Below, in pieces: positions 1 through 11,929 of a stretch of DNA of 64,000 nucleotides. Source of the DNA: Rhizomicrobium sp. GTDB lineage: Bacteria; Pseudomonadota; Alphaproteobacteria; Micropepsales; Micropepsaceae. Every line of letters begins with the position of its first letter. The stretch's first letter is position 1. The notes below the pieces were generated by a model, which was not told the origin of the DNA, did not search any database, and saw only the letters and a program-made list of their open reading frames with translations. The translations under genes and the position numbers were made by a program. The stretch lies in contig JBBCGJ010000001.1 of the NCBI GenBank assembly GCA_037200985.1, positions 2,704,756-2,768,755 on the forward strand, read 5' to 3'.

Positions 1-925
1 TGGGAAAATGGATCAGATAGGTCGCGTAGCTGATGTCGCCGAGGAAGCCGAGCCAGGGCCGCCGCTGCCCGCGCTCGCGCATCGCCAGCGACAGCACGGT
101 CAGCGGACCCAGCAAAAGATCGAACACCAGCAGGAATTTCACATTGCCCTCGCCGCCGGCGAGCAGCGGGCTGCCGAGATAGAGCAGCGCGAACAGCGTC
201 GCCCAGCCGGCGACGGCCGCCGCGGTCAGGCCGCGCGAGATTGCCCGCGCCCGCGGGTGTCCGCGCAAGCTCCGCCAGCAGGAAACCATGACGCCGCCCA
301 TGAAGAATCCCATGATGCCGCGCGCGATATGTTCGTCGACCCAAAGCACGACGCCGCCGGCGAGCGCGATCATCAGGCAGTGCAGGCCCCGCGGCAGGCC
401 GGCGCGGCAGGCGAGGAAGAACAGCAGGTACAGCAGAACCTCGATCGAGACCGACCAGCTCGGCCCGTCGAAACTCTGGGCGCTGAGCGGCCACCAGTTC
501 TGCGCCAGGAAAAGCTGCGCCGCGAAATGCGGTGCGTCGTTCGCCTGATAGACGAAGAACTGTCCGTTCTGCTGCCAGAACGCATATTGCATCGCCGCCA
601 CGAGGATCAGGAGCACGAAGTGCAGCGGATAGAGCCGCGAGAAGCGCAGCAGCGCGAAGCGCCAGGCGCCGACCCGGCGCTCGCGGATCGCCTCGCCGTA
701 GAGCCAGAAGAACACGAAACCGGAGAGCACGAAGAACAGGTCGACCGCCGCCCAGCCCTGGAGGTAGAGCGGCTTGAACAGCCAGAACAGGGGCTGCTGG
801 TCCCGGCTCCAGCCTTCCATCCAGTCGCCGTCGATGGCGAAGAAATGCTGCCAGTGCCAGAACACGATCGACAGCGCGGCGATGCCGCGCAACGCGTCCA
901 GCGAGGTCAGCCGCCGAGGTTCCAT
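1..925 (-). CDS. acyltransferase 3 family membrane protein (partial, 3' end outside window)
   Basis: Reads in frame from an ATG at 925 to the window edge, about 308 residues with no stop. It begins MEPRRLTSLDALRGIAAL and continues with an FWHW motif, a GWAAVDLFFVLSGFVFF segment and, near the edge, LGDISYATYLIHFP. This order (LDxLRGxAAL, catalytic-type histidine, VDxFFxLSGF, SYxxYLxH) is the signature of the OafA/YrhL acyltransferase 3 family, multi-pass inner-membrane enzymes that acylate sugars of surface polysaccharides or lipids. The substrate cannot be told. The gene diverges from sucA. The C-terminus is missing only because the window ends. Confidence 0.85.
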   Translation of the reverse strand, partial: MEPRRLTSLDALRGIAALSIVFWHWQHFFAIDGDWMEGWSRDQQPLFWLFKPLYLQGWAAVDLFFVLSGFVFFWLYGEAIRERRVGAWRFALLRFSRLYPLHFVLLILVAAMQYAFWQQNGQFFVYQANDAPHFAAQLFLAQNWWPLSAQSFDGPSWSVSIEVLLYLLFFLACRAGLPRGLHCLMIALAGGVVLWVDEHIARGIMGFFMGGVMVSCWRSLRGHPRARAISRGLTAAAVAGWATLFALLYLGSPLLAGGEGNVKFLLVFDLLLGPLTVLSLAMRERGQRRPWLGFLGDISYATYLIHFP

Positions 926-1148
926 GTGCCGTCTTACCCTTCGGCGTGACGGATATCGAAATGAATTCGCAGCGACATTGATCCGGCGCAGGCCGTCGCA
1001 GGCCTGTCGCAATTCGGCCGTGTCACACCCATATTTAACCTCGAGAAGCGTTGAATTGACGCCCTATCGGCGCTACCACGCGTCCCCACGGTTCATGCCC
1101 CAACGGAAAAGCGGCCGGACCCAAGAAGTCCTGCCCTAACATCCTGAA

Positions 1149-4079
1149 ATGACAGACCAATCCTCGCCCACCCGCCTCGCCCGCAGCTCCAATGACCTGC
1201 TCGAGGCGACCTCCTTCCTGTCCGGCACCAATGCCGCTTTCGTCGAATCCCTGTATGGGCAGTATCTTGAGAACCCCGACGCGGTCGACCCCAGCTGGCG
1301 TGCCTATTTTTCGGGCCTCGGCCAGACCGCGCTCGACCCGGCCCAGCTCGGCCGCGGCCCGGAATGGCGGCGCGACCAGAAACCCCGATTGGAGAATGGC
1401 GATCTCGTCGGCGCCCTGACCGGCCAATGGCCGGCCCGCAAGGGCGTCGCGAGCGAGGCCGACCTGCACAAGGCGGCGCAGGATTCGATCCGCGCCATCC
1501 AGCTGGTGCGCGCCTATCGCGTCATCGGCCATCTCGAGGCCGATCTCGACCCCCTGAACATCACGCCCAGGCAGCCGCATCCCCAGCTCGATCCCAATTT
1601 CTACGGCTTCCACACCGAAGACCTCGACCGCCCGATCTTCCTCGACGGCGTCATGGGCTTGTCGACCAGCACGCCGCGCCAGGTGACCGACATCCTCAAG
1701 CGCACCTATTGCGGCCGCATCGGCTACGAGTTCATGCACATCAACGACGCCGAGCAGAAGGACTGGCTGCAGCGCCGCATCGAAGGGCCGGACAAGGAGA
1801 TCGTGTTCTCGCCCGAAGGCAAGAAGGCGATCCTGAACAAGCTGGTCGAGGCCGAAGGCTTCGAGAAATTCGCCTCGCTGCGCTTCCTCGGCACCAAGCG
1901 CTTCGGGCTCGACGGCGGCGAAGCCATGATTCCGGCGTTGGAGCAGATCATCAAGCGCGGCGGCCAGCTCGGCGTGAAGGAGATCGTCATCGGCATGGCC
2001 CATCGCGGCCGGCTGAACGTGCTCGCCAACGTGATGAGCAAGCCCTATCGCCAGCTGTTCCACGAATTCTCCGGCGGCAGCGCGAACCCGGAAGAGGTCC
2101 AGGGTTCGGGCGACGTGAAATACCATCTCGGCGCCTCGTCCGACCGCCAGTTCGACAACCACAACGTCCATCTCTCACTGACCGCCAACCCGTCGCATCT
2201 GGAGGCGTCCGATCCCGTCGTGCTGGGCAAGGCGCGCGCCAAGCAGCAGCAGCGCGACGACACGGCCGAGCGCACCAGCGTCCTGCCGCTCCTCCTGCAC
2301 GGCGACGCGGCCTTTGCCGGCCAGGGCGTGGTCGCGGAATGCTTCGCGATGAGCGGGACCAAGGGCTTCCGCATCGGCGGCACCATCCATTTCATCATCA
2401 ACAACCAGATCGGCTTCACGACGTCGCCGGCCTATTCGCGCTCCTCGCCCTATTGCACCGACATCGCGCTGATGGTGCAGGCGCCGATCTTCCATGTGAA
2501 CGGCGACGATCCGGAGGCCGTGGTGCATTGCGCGCGCATCGCCACCGAATTCCGCCAGCTGTTCCACAAGGACGTGGTGATCGACATGGTGTGCTACCGC
2601 CGCTTCGGCCACAACGAGACGCTGGAGCCGACCTTCAGCCAGCCCCTGATGTACAAGGCGATCAAGGACCATCCGACCACCCTGCAGCTCTATGCGAAGA
2701 AGCTGGTCGACGAAGGCACGCTGACCCAGGCCGAGGCCGATGCGATGAGCAAGGCCTTCGTCGCCCGCCTCGACGAGGAGCTGGCCGCGTCCAAGACCCA
2801 CAAGCCCGAGCAGGCCGATTGGCTCGACGGCCGCTGGTCGGGTCTCGGCGTCGCGCCCAAGGGCGACCGCCGCGGCGACACCGCGGTGCCGCTCGACGTC
2901 GTGCGCGAGGTCGGCGCCGCGCTGACCCGCCTGCCGGAAGGCTTCAGCCTGCACAAGACCGTGGCGCGCAGCCTGGAAGCCAAGGACGCGATGTTCGCCT
3001 CCGGCGAGGGCTTCGACTGGGCGACGGCCGAGGCGCTGGCCTTCGGCACGCTGATGCTCGAAGGCATGCCGATCCGCTTCTCCGGCCAGGATTCCACTGA
3101 AGGCACCTTCTCGCAGCGCCATGCCGCGCTGGTCGATCAGCAGACCGAGAAGCGCTACTACCCGCTGGCGAACATCCGCGAAGGCCAGGCGAATTTCGAG
3201 ATCATCGACTCGCTTCTGTCGGAAGAGGCCGTGCTCGGCTTCGAATACGGCTACTCCTCCGCCGAGCCCAAGGCGCTGACACTGTGGGAAGCGCAGTTCG
3301 GCGACTTCGCCAACGGCGCGCAGGTGATCATCGACCAGTTCATCGCCTCGGGCGAGACCAAGTGGCTGCGCATGTGCGGCCTCGTGATGCTCCTGCCGCA
3401 TGGCTACGAAGGCCAGGGCCCGGAGCATTCTTCGGCGCGGCTCGAGCGCTATCTGCAGCTCTGCGCCCAGGACAACATCCAGGTCGCCTATTGCACGACG
3501 CCGGCGAACTATTTCCACGTCCTGCGCCGCCAGATGCACCGGCCGTTCCGCAAGCCGCTGATCCTGATGACGCCCAAATCGCTGCTGCGCCACAAGAAGT
3601 GCACGTCGTTCCTGGCCGATTTCGGCCCCGGCTCGTCCTTCCATCGCGTGCTGCGCGACCAGGCGGAATCGGTGCCGGGTGCCTGGACGACCAGGCTGGC
3701 CGAGGACCGCGATATCAAGCGGGTGATCCTGTGCTCCGGCAAGGTCTATTTCGACCTGATGGAAGCGCGCGACAAGCTGAACGAAAGCGGCGTGTACATC
3801 CTGCGGCTGGAGCAGCTCTATCCCTTCCCGGAAGGCCCTTTGGCGCTGGAGCTGAACCGCTTCCCCAAGGCCGATATCGTCTGGTGCCAGGAAGAGCCGC
3901 AGAACCAGGGCGCCTGGACCTTCGTGCGCCCCCGCATCGAGCAGACCATCGCCCAACTGGGCGGCACGGCCAGCCCGCGCTATGTCGGGCGGTCCGAATA
4001 CGCCTCGACCGCGGCCGGCCTGATGAGCCAGCACAACGCCGAACTGAAGGCTTTCCTCGCCGAAGCACTGACTTTGTAA
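1149..4079 (+). CDS. sucA: 2-oxoglutarate dehydrogenase E1 component
   Basis: 976 residues, the normal length for SucA/OdhA. It decarboxylates 2-oxoglutarate with thiamine diphosphate in the TCA cycle and passes the succinyl group to the E2 subunit. Visible landmarks: the N-terminal E2-contact segment (FVESLYGQYLENPDAV, about residues 30-45), the IGMAHRGRLNVLANV motif, the GDVKYHLGAS segment, the cofactor region GGTIHFIINNQIGFTTSP, and GQDSTEGTFSQRHAALVDQQ in the second half. It is followed after 179 bp by the E2 gene on the same strand, the usual sucAB arrangement. The lipoamide dehydrogenase gene is not next to them here. Confidence 0.97.
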   Translation: MTDQSSPTRLARSSNDLLEATSFLSGTNAAFVESLYGQYLENPDAVDPSWRAYFSGLGQTALDPAQLGRGPEWRRDQKPRLENGDLVGALTGQWPARKGVASEADLHKAAQDSIRAIQLVRAYRVIGHLEADLDPLNITPRQPHPQLDPNFYGFHTEDLDRPIFLDGVMGLSTSTPRQVTDILKRTYCGRIGYEFMHINDAEQKDWLQRRIEGPDKEIVFSPEGKKAILNKLVEAEGFEKFASLRFLGTKRFGLDGGEAMIPALEQIIKRGGQLGVKEIVIGMAHRGRLNVLANVMSKPYRQLFHEFSGGSANPEEVQGSGDVKYHLGASSDRQFDNHNVHLSLTANPSHLEASDPVVLGKARAKQQQRDDTAERTSVLPLLLHGDAAFAGQGVVAECFAMSGTKGFRIGGTIHFIINNQIGFTTSPAYSRSSPYCTDIALMVQAPIFHVNGDDPEAVVHCARIATEFRQLFHKDVVIDMVCYRRFGHNETLEPTFSQPLMYKAIKDHPTTLQLYAKKLVDEGTLTQAEADAMSKAFVARLDEELAASKTHKPEQADWLDGRWSGLGVAPKGDRRGDTAVPLDVVREVGAALTRLPEGFSLHKTVARSLEAKDAMFASGEGFDWATAEALAFGTLMLEGMPIRFSGQDSTEGTFSQRHAALVDQQTEKRYYPLANIREGQANFEIIDSLLSEEAVLGFEYGYSSAEPKALTLWEAQFGDFANGAQVIIDQFIASGETKWLRMCGLVMLLPHGYEGQGPEHSSARLERYLQLCAQDNIQVAYCTTPANYFHVLRRQMHRPFRKPLILMTPKSLLRHKKCTSFLADFGPGSSFHRVLRDQAESVPGAWTTRLAEDRDIKRVILCSGKVYFDLMEARDKLNESGVYILRLEQLYPFPEGPLALELNRFPKADIVWCQEEPQNQGAWTFVRPRIEQTIAQLGGTASPRYVGRSEYASTAAGLMSQHNAELKAFLAEALTL

Positions 4080-4083
4080 GCGA

Positions 4084-4181
4084 CCGTCATCGCCCGGTCC
4101 GGAGCGCAGCGAAGGATCCGGGCGACCCATTTTTTCTCAAGGCGAAACAAAAATGGGTCCCATAGACAAGCCGGGTGACGG
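4084..4181. repeat. C-type palindromic intergenic element (degenerate)
   Basis: The sucA-sucB gap holds nested inverted repeats: CCGTCAT..CGCCCGG at the left against CCGGGTGACGG at the right, with an inner GACCCATTTTT / AAAAATGGGTC pair. It resembles the TGTCAT-ended elements elsewhere in the window but is diverged. An RNA across it would fold into a long stem and could tune sucB relative to sucA. Confidence 0.5.
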
Positions 4182-4258
4182 CGAACTGGGCTATAAGACG
4201 ACCGTTCCTACCGAATTCCGCGTTCTCCGCGGCGGACCCTCTTGGTGAGAAACCTCCG

Positions 4259-5542
4259 ATGAGCATCGAAATCAAAGTCCCCGCCATGGGCGAGTCCGTC
4301 ACCGAAGCCACGGTGGCGCGCTGGTTCAAGAAGGAAGGCGAAGCCGTCGCCCGCGACGAGCCGCTGCTCGAACTGGAGACCGACAAGGTCACGGTCGAGG
4401 TGCCCTCGCCGGCCGACGGCTCGCTCGAATCCATCTCGGTCAAGGAGGGCGACACCGTCCAGGTCGGCGCCCTGCTCGGCGCCATCGCCGAAGGCGCCAA
4501 GGGCAAGGCCTCGGCCACGCCCGCCAAGAACCCGCAGGCCGCCGCGCCCAAGCCGGCGCCCGCTCCGGCCCCTGCTCCCAAGCCGGCGCCCGCGCCGAAG
4601 GTCGAGCCGCCGAAGCCGGCACCCGTCGCCGCGGCGCCGGTCGCTGCCGCCGCGCCCGTCATGCCCGCCACGCGCCGCATCGCGGAAGAGAGCGGCGTCG
4701 ATTTGTCGACCCTCGCCGGCAGCGGCCGCGACGGCCGCGTCCTGAAAGGCGACGTGCTCGAGGCGCTCGAAGCCCGCGCCGCCGAGCGCAGCGCCCCGCG
4801 CCCCGCGCCCGCGCCGGTCCATGCCGGCCCACGCCCGCGCGCCGATCGCGAGGAGCGCGTCACGATGAGCCGGCTGCGCAAGACCATCGCGCTGCGCCTC
4901 AAGGAATCGCAGAACACCGCCGCCCAGCTCACGACCTTCAACGAGGTCGACATGAGCCACGTCATGGCGCTGCGCGCCGAATACAAAGACAGTTTCGAGA
5001 AGAAGCACGGCGTACGCCTGGGTTTCATGGGCTTCTTCGTCAAGGCCTGCATCGCGGCGCTCAAGGAGCTGCCCAACGTCAATGCCGAGCTCGAAGGCGA
5101 CGACATCGTCTACAAGAACTACTACGACATCGGCGTGGCGGTCTCGACCGAGCGCGGCCTGGTCGTGCCGGTGGTGCGCGACGCCGACCTGCTCTCGCTT
5201 GCCGGCATCGAGGCGAAGATCCACGATTACGGCCTGCGCGCCCGCGACAACAAGCTGAAGCTCGACGAGCTCCAGGGCGGCACCTTCACCATCACCAATG
5301 GCGGGGTGTTCGGCTCGTTGATGTCGACGCCGATCCTGAACACGCCGCAATCGGGCATCCTCGGCATGCACAAGATCCAGCCGCGCCCGGTGGCGGAGGA
5401 CGACAAGGTCGTCATCAAGCCGATGATGTATCTGGCGCTCAGCTACGACCACCGCCTGGTCGACGGCCGTGAGGCGGTGACCTTCCTGGTGCGCGTGAAG
5501 GAAAACCTGGAAGACCCGCAGCGCTTGCTGCTGGATATCTAA
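4259..5542 (+). CDS. sucB: dihydrolipoyl succinyltransferase, E2 of 2-oxoglutarate dehydrogenase
   Basis: 427 residues from the ATG at 4259. The frame is open 28 codons further upstream, but homologues begin [14 protein letters not shown], so the downstream start is chosen. Domains in order: a lipoyl domain (1-76, lipoyl lysine K43 in ETDKVTVEV), a Pro/Ala-rich linker (about 85-140), a peripheral subunit-binding domain ([15 protein letters not shown]... GRVLKGDV), a second linker, and the catalytic acetyltransferase domain with the active-site HRLVDG near the C-terminus. It transfers succinyl groups to CoA in the 2-oxoglutarate dehydrogenase complex, with SucA as E1. Confidence 0.96.
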   Translation: MSIEIKVPAMGESVTEATVARWFKKEGEAVARDEPLLELETDKVTVEVPSPADGSLESISVKEGDTVQVGALLGAIAEGAKGKASATPAKNPQAAAPKPAPAPAPAPKPAPAPKVEPPKPAPVAAAPVAAAAPVMPATRRIAEESGVDLSTLAGSGRDGRVLKGDVLEALEARAAERSAPRPAPAPVHAGPRPRADREERVTMSRLRKTIALRLKESQNTAAQLTTFNEVDMSHVMALRAEYKDSFEKKHGVRLGFMGFFVKACIAALKELPNVNAELEGDDIVYKNYYDIGVAVSTERGLVVPVVRDADLLSLAGIEAKIHDYGLRARDNKLKLDELQGGTFTITNGGVFGSLMSTPILNTPQSGILGMHKIQPRPVAEDDKVVIKPMMYLALSYDHRLVDGREAVTFLVRVKENLEDPQRLLLDI

Positions 5543-5564
5543 GCCCCGCTGTCGCGGCGTCGCG

Positions 5565-5590
5565 CAACCCTCCCGTTCACGGGAGGGTTG
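5565..5590. terminator. bidirectional hairpin between convergent sucB and fliX
   Basis: An 11-bp perfect stem CAACCCTCCCG / CGGGAGGGTTG with a TTCA loop lies 22 bp after the sucB stop and 6 bp after the fliX stop on the other strand. No long T run follows, so termination would be weak or Rho-assisted. The stem core is the same ACCCTCCC hairpin seen at 6087 and 14939. Confidence 0.6.
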
Positions 5591-5596
5591 GGTTTC

Positions 5597-6025
5597 TCAG
5601 GCGACCCGTTTGTCCATCATCTCGAGCTTGGCGATCTCGACATGGGCGCGCAGCTCGATCTCGTCGAGCACGCTCTGCAGTTTGGGATCGTTGAACTGGT
5701 CGTGGCGGCGGGTCACCGCGTTGGCGAGCCGGTTGAGCGTCGTGCGCGGCACGCCGCCGGCGAGCAGTCCGTCGCGGATCTCGTCGAGCATGTCGAGCAG
5801 CTTCTCGCCATGCGCCGCGGCCTTGGACTTGCCGTCGGTGGAATCGTCCATGCCCTGCAGCATCAGGATGGAATCGAGCGCCCCGATCGGGCCCGGCCCG
5901 CTGACCACCGCGCCGCGGACTTCGCCCGGATCGGAGACCTGGAACGACGACGACGAACCGGACGCGCCCTTGCCGACGCGGCGCACCGTGCTCGTTTCGA
6001 TCCGTCTGGGTCCGTTGATCTCCAT
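5597..6025 (-). CDS. fliX: class II flagellar assembly regulator FliX
   Basis: 142 residues from the ATG at 6025, preceded by GAGGGG five bases upstream; an ATG eight codons earlier is possible. The C-terminal half carries the FliX pattern: LLDMLDEIRDGLLAGGVPRTTLNRL, followed by DPKLQSVLDEIELRAHVEIAKLE. In Caulobacter FliX links assembly of the early flagellar basal body to FlbD-driven transcription of late flagellar genes. Here it lies downstream of rlmH and no other flagellar gene is within the window. The N-terminus is low-complexity (Ser/Gly rich), as in relatives. Confidence 0.85.
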   Translation of the reverse strand: MEINGPRRIETSTVRRVGKGASGSSSSFQVSDPGEVRGAVVSGPGPIGALDSILMLQGMDDSTDGKSKAAAHGEKLLDMLDEIRDGLLAGGVPRTTLNRLANAVTRRHDQFNDPKLQSVLDEIELRAHVEIAKLEMMDKRVA

Positions 6026-6086
6026 GGGCCCCTCGTCCCATTGCGACACACCACAATCGCAGAGCGTGGTTAAGGAAGGGATAACT

Positions 6087-6107
6087 ACCCTCCCCTTGCG
6101 GGAGGGT
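6087..6107 (-). terminator. hairpin after rlmH
   Basis: Perfect 8-bp stem ACCCTCCC / GGGAGGGT with a 5-nt loop, 4 bp past the rlmH stop codon on the minus strand and upstream of fliX. It has no T tract. It may attenuate read-through from the upstream operon into fliX. Confidence 0.45.
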
Positions 6108-6111
6108 GAAA

Positions 6112-6594
6112 CTAAGCCCGATGATACGGATGCCCGGCCAATATCGTCAGCGCCCGATAGACCTGCTCCGCCAGCATCGCGCGCACCATCAGATGCGGCC
6201 AGGTCTGCGGACCGAAGGCGAGGCTGCGGCCGGCCTTGCGGCCCGGCAGCGGCGCCAGGCCGTCCGGCCCGCCGATCACGAAGACCAGGTCGCGCGTGCC
6301 CGCATCGCGCAGCGCTCCCAGCATCTCGGCGAAATCCTCCGATGTCATGCCCTTGCCCTTGGCATCCAGCAGCACGACATGCGCGCCCTCGGGCACGCGC
6401 CGCGCGAGCCGCTCGGCCTCGTCGGCCATGCGCTTGGGCGTCTCGCGCTCCTTGGAGACCGGGATTTCCTCGCAGGTGACGGCGGTGAAGCCCATGCGGC
6501 GGCCCATCGCCAGCGCCCGGCCGACGAAGTCGTCCGTCAGCGCGCCTTCCTGCGTGCCGCGCGCGAACCCGACGCTAAGGATGTGCAGGCGCAT
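6112..6594 (-). CDS. rlmH: 23S rRNA (pseudouridine1915-N3)-methyltransferase
   Basis: 160 residues, typical for RlmH, a SPOUT-class methyltransferase that methylates pseudouridine 1915 in helix 69 of 23S rRNA on the assembled 70S ribosome using SAM. Landmarks: N-terminal MRLHILSVG, the SAM-loop VFVIGGPDGL, and the C-terminal knot LAFGPQTWPHLMVRAMLAEQ ending GHPYHR. It follows rsfS by 6 bp in the obgE-proBA-nadD-rsfS-rlmH run, a common pairing of ribosome-associated genes. Confidence 0.96.
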   Translation of the reverse strand: MRLHILSVGFARGTQEGALTDDFVGRALAMGRRMGFTAVTCEEIPVSKERETPKRMADEAERLARRVPEGAHVVLLDAKGKGMTSEDFAEMLGALRDAGTRDLVFVIGGPDGLAPLPGRKAGRSLAFGPQTWPHLMVRAMLAEQVYRALTILAGHPYHRA

Positions 6595-6600
6595 GGCGGA

Positions 6601-7020
6601 TCAGGCCCGGCTGCGCCGGGGCTCTTCGACCGACCACATGCTTTCGAGATTGTAGTAGTCGCGCACCTCGGGCCGGAAGATGTGGACGATCACGTCGCCG
6701 GCGTCGACCAGCACCCAGTCGCCCTGTTGCGCGCCGTTGACCGGCCGCGTGCCGTAGCCGGCGTCCTTCAGGCGCCGCGCCAGATGCTCCGCGATCGCCG
6801 CGACATGGCGCGACGAGCGCCCGCTCGCCACCACGATGGCGTCCGCGAGAGACGAGCGCCCGCCCATGTCGATGGTCACGATGTCCTCGGCCTTGTCGTC
6901 CTCCAGCGAGGCGCGGATGCGCTCGAGCAACGCCGGATCGGCGGCCTCGGCCGTGCTCACGGCGCTCGGCGCCTCGGGCGCGGCCTTCTTGGTCTTTTTG
7001 ACGGCGGGCTTCTTCGCCAC
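6601..7020 (-). CDS. rsfS: ribosomal silencing factor RsfS
   Basis: 139 residues beginning at a GTG (7020). No ATG is in frame upstream, and the Lys/Ala-rich reading continues backward (PKRK, AAKKP) without a good start, so the exact N-terminus is uncertain. The conserved RsfS core is clear: KAEDIVTIDMGGRSSLADAIVVASG, then GDWVLVDAGDVIVHIFRPEVRDYYNLESMW. RsfS binds uL14 on the 50S subunit and blocks joining with the 30S when translation must slow. The basic tail of about 25 residues is an extension beyond the usual family core. Confidence 0.93.
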   Translation of the reverse strand: MAKKPAVKKTKKAAPEAPSAVSTAEAADPALLERIRASLEDDKAEDIVTIDMGGRSSLADAIVVASGRSSRHVAAIAEHLARRLKDAGYGTRPVNGAQQGDWVLVDAGDVIVHIFRPEVRDYYNLESMWSVEEPRRSRA

Positions 7021-7104
7021 GGCTTTGCGCTTGGGCGCGGGCTTCTTGGCGGCCTTAACGGTCTTGGCGGTCAGTGGTCTTTCTCCATCGCGAGACCCAG
7101 CCTA

Positions 7105-7755
7105 TCACGCGGGCAATACGCCGACAAAGCCTTCCGAATAGAGCTGCGATGCGCGGATCGCGGTCGCGCTCTGCGCGTTGCGCTTGCCTTCGAGGATGAC
7201 GATGGCCGGCGCCCGCTGCTGGCACAGAAGCCGCTCGTGCCGGGCCTGGCCGAAGCGCTGGATCGGCTTGGCGGCAAGCATCGCCATCACGGTTCCCGGC
7301 CGCTGGATGACCGCGATGGGCACGCGCCGGGCGAAATCGGCCCAGCGGTGCCAGCGCCGGAAGATCTGCAGATTGTCGCTGCCCATCAGCCAGGTGAATT
7401 TCACCTGCGGAAACCGCTTCTGCAGCGCCCGCAGCGTGTCGAACGAATAATGCGTGCGGAAATCGTGCTCAATGTCCATCACCACGATGCGCGGATGGCG
7501 CGCCACGATCCGCGCGCTCTTCACCCGCTCGGCGAGCGGCGCCATGCCGCGGGTCGGCTTGAGCGGATTCTGCGGCGTGACCAGCCACCAGACATAGTCG
7601 AGACCGAGCCGCTTCAGCGCCACCTCGCTGACATGAAGATGTCCCTCATGCGCCGGATTGAACGAGCCGCCGAGCAGCCCGATGCGCAGCCCCGGCGCCA
7701 CCGGCCCCGGCGGGCGCACCCAATTGGCGTGCGGACGTTGGAGCCTGGTCTTCAC
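7105..7755 (-). CDS. nadD: nicotinate-nucleotide adenylyltransferase
   Basis: 216 residues from a GTG at 7755 whose GTGA overlaps the proA stop codon by 4 bp. It adenylates nicotinate mononucleotide to deamido-NAD. Motifs of the nucleotidyltransferase fold: [21 protein letters not shown] (phosphate-binding loop with the HxGH histidines), [11 protein letters not shown], and [10 protein letters not shown] (ISSTxIR equivalent, here SATAIRAS). The long open frame upstream of 7755 is only the shadow of proA. Translational coupling to proA is likely. Confidence 0.93.
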   Translation of the reverse strand: MKTRLQRPHANWVRPPGPVAPGLRIGLLGGSFNPAHEGHLHVSEVALKRLGLDYVWWLVTPQNPLKPTRGMAPLAERVKSARIVARHPRIVVMDIEHDFRTHYSFDTLRALQKRFPQVKFTWLMGSDNLQIFRRWHRWADFARRVPIAVIQRPGTVMAMLAAKPIQRFGQARHERLLCQQRAPAIVILEGKRNAQSATAIRASQLYSEGFVGVLPA

Positions 7756-9001
7756 GGCCGGATCTGTCCCGTTCCGCGCACGATGTATTTGAACGTGGTG
7801 AGCTGCTCGACCCCGACGGGGCCGCGCGCGTGCAGCTTGCCTGTCCCGATGCCGATTTCCGCCCCCATCCCGAACTCCGCGCCGTCGGCGAATTGCGTCG
7901 AGGCGTTCCACAGCACGATGGCCGAGTCGAGCGCGGAAAGGAACCGTTCCGCCGCCGCACTGTCTTCGGTGACGATGCTTTCGGTGTGGTGCGAGCCGTA
8001 GCGGTCGATATGCGCGATAGCCGCCTCGACGCCGTCCACGACCTTCGCCGCGATCACCGCATCGAGATATTCCATGGACCAGTCTTCGTCGTTCGCCGCC
8101 TTGGCGTCGGGAAATGCCGCGCGCACCGCCGCATCGCCACGGATTTCGCAGCCGGCACTTGCGAGATCGTTCAGCACCGCGACGCCCAGTGTGGCCAGGA
8201 TCGCGCGGTCGATCAGCAGGGTCTCCGCCGCACCGCAGACCGAGGTCCGCCGCATCTTGGCGTTCACCGCGATGGCCCGCGCCTTTGCCGGATCGGCGGC
8301 GGCGTGGATATAGACGTGGCAGACGCCTTCCAGATGCGCCAGCACCGGCACCCGCGCCTCGGCCATCACCCGTCCCGTCAGGCCCTTGCCGCCGCGCGGG
8401 ATGATGAGATCGATGGCGCCGCCGAGGCCTTCGAGCATCATCCCGACCGCCGCGCGATCCGTCGTCGGCACCCGCGTGATCGCGGCTTCGGGCAATCCCG
8501 CGGCACGCAGGCCTTCGACCATCGCCGCATGGATCGCGGTGGAGGAATGAACCGAATCCGACCCGCCGCGCAGGATGCAGACATTGCCCGACTTCAGGCA
8601 CAGCGCGCCGGCATCCGCCGTCACGTTCGGCCGGCTCTCATAGATCATCCCGATCACGCCGATGGGCGTGGCGACGCGCGCGATATCGAGCCCGCTCGGC
8701 ACCGTCCAGCGCGCCAGCGCGCGCCCGACCGGATCGGGCAGCGCGGCCACGTCCTCGACTCCTTTGGCCATTGCCGCGATGCGATCCGCCGTCAGCGTCA
8801 GCCGGTCGCGCAGCGCGGGTGAGAGGCCCTGTGCCGCCTCCAGATCGCGCAGATTCGCCTCGAGGATATTCACGGTCTGCGCCCGGATTTCCTCGGCCGC
8901 AGCCAGAAGAGCATCGTTCTTCGTCTCTGTCGAAGCCTCGCGCATGGCTTTCGCCGCCGCGCGCGCTGCCGTTCCGATGCCGAGCATTTCTTCGCGCAGA
9001 C

Positions 9002-9005
<4 letters not shown>
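7752..9005 (-). CDS. proA: gamma-glutamyl phosphate reductase
   Basis: 417 residues from a GTG at 9005 that overlaps the proB stop (GTGA). It reduces gamma-glutamyl phosphate to glutamate semialdehyde with NADPH, the second step of proline synthesis. Seen: the aldehyde-dehydrogenase-like NAD(P) fold with [28 protein letters not shown], and the catalytic cysteine in [14 protein letters not shown]. The length equals that of other ProA proteins. The preceding gene makes its substrate, and the two 4-bp overlaps (proB/proA, proA/nadD) suggest tight translational coupling. Confidence 0.96.
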
Positions 9006-11348
<2,343 letters not shown>

Positions 11349-11380
11349 GTTATCGGCGCAGGCATGATCGACCTCGTAAT

Positions 11381-11929
11381 TCATGCCGCCTTCTTTCGCG
11401 CAAATCGCTCGCGCGTCAACTGCACCCGGTTGGAGAGCACTTCGTCGGCCCGCGCCAGGCAGCGGACCCGCGCGACGCCGGTGACCGCGAAGCCCAGCTT
11501 GTGCAGCACCGCGCCCGAGGCCGGATTGTCGTCATACCAGCCGGCCGTCAGCCGCTCCGCCCCCTTGTCCTCGAAGGCGAACCGCATCACCGGCCAGGCC
11601 GCTTCCGTGGCGTAGCCCTGGCCCCAATAGGGCCGGCCGTACCAATAGCCGAACTCCCAGGCGCCGTTCGGGCCGCGGTCGGCCGCGCACAGCCCGATCA
11701 GCGCGCCGTCCATCGCGCGCGTGACCGCGAAACTGTAGCCGGTACCGTCCTGCCGCTCCCGGTCGATGCGCACCAGCGCCTCGCGGAACAGCGTTTCGGT
11801 GAACGGATGCGCCACCATGCGCAGGTTCTTGTCGACGTCGTAGTCGTTCAGCATGCGCACGAACGCCGGCATGTCGGTCAAGGTCGGCGGCCGCAGGATC
11901 AGCCGCTGCGTCGTCGGATGGAAGCTCAT
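11381..11929 (-). CDS. GNAT N-acetyltransferase (RimJ/RimL-like), downstream paralogue
   Basis: 182 residues; ATGA overlap with the upstream GNAT gene. Starts MSFHPTTQRLILRPPTLTDMPAF, the typical RimJ/RimL-type acetyltransferase opening, with the acetyl-CoA loop around YWGQGYATEAAWPVMRFAF and a late beta-strand motif NPASGAVLHKLGF. It probably acetylates an amine of a protein or small molecule; the target is unknown. With its neighbour it forms a tandem duplicate between rpmA and obgE, an arrangement also found in Caulobacter-type genomes. Confidence 0.9.
   Translation of the reverse strand: MSFHPTTQRLILRPPTLTDMPAFVRMLNDYDVDKNLRMVAHPFTETLFREALVRIDRERQDGTGYSFAVTRAMDGALIGLCAADRGPNGAWEFGYWYGRPYWGQGYATEAAWPVMRFAFEDKGAERLTAGWYDDNPASGAVLHKLGFAVTGVARVRCLARADEVLSNRVQLTRERFARKKAA

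Noticed and set aside
926..1148. Promoter for sucA
   Set aside because: TTGAAT and TTGACG hexamers near 1048-1058 have no acceptable -10 box at 16-18 bp, so no call was made.
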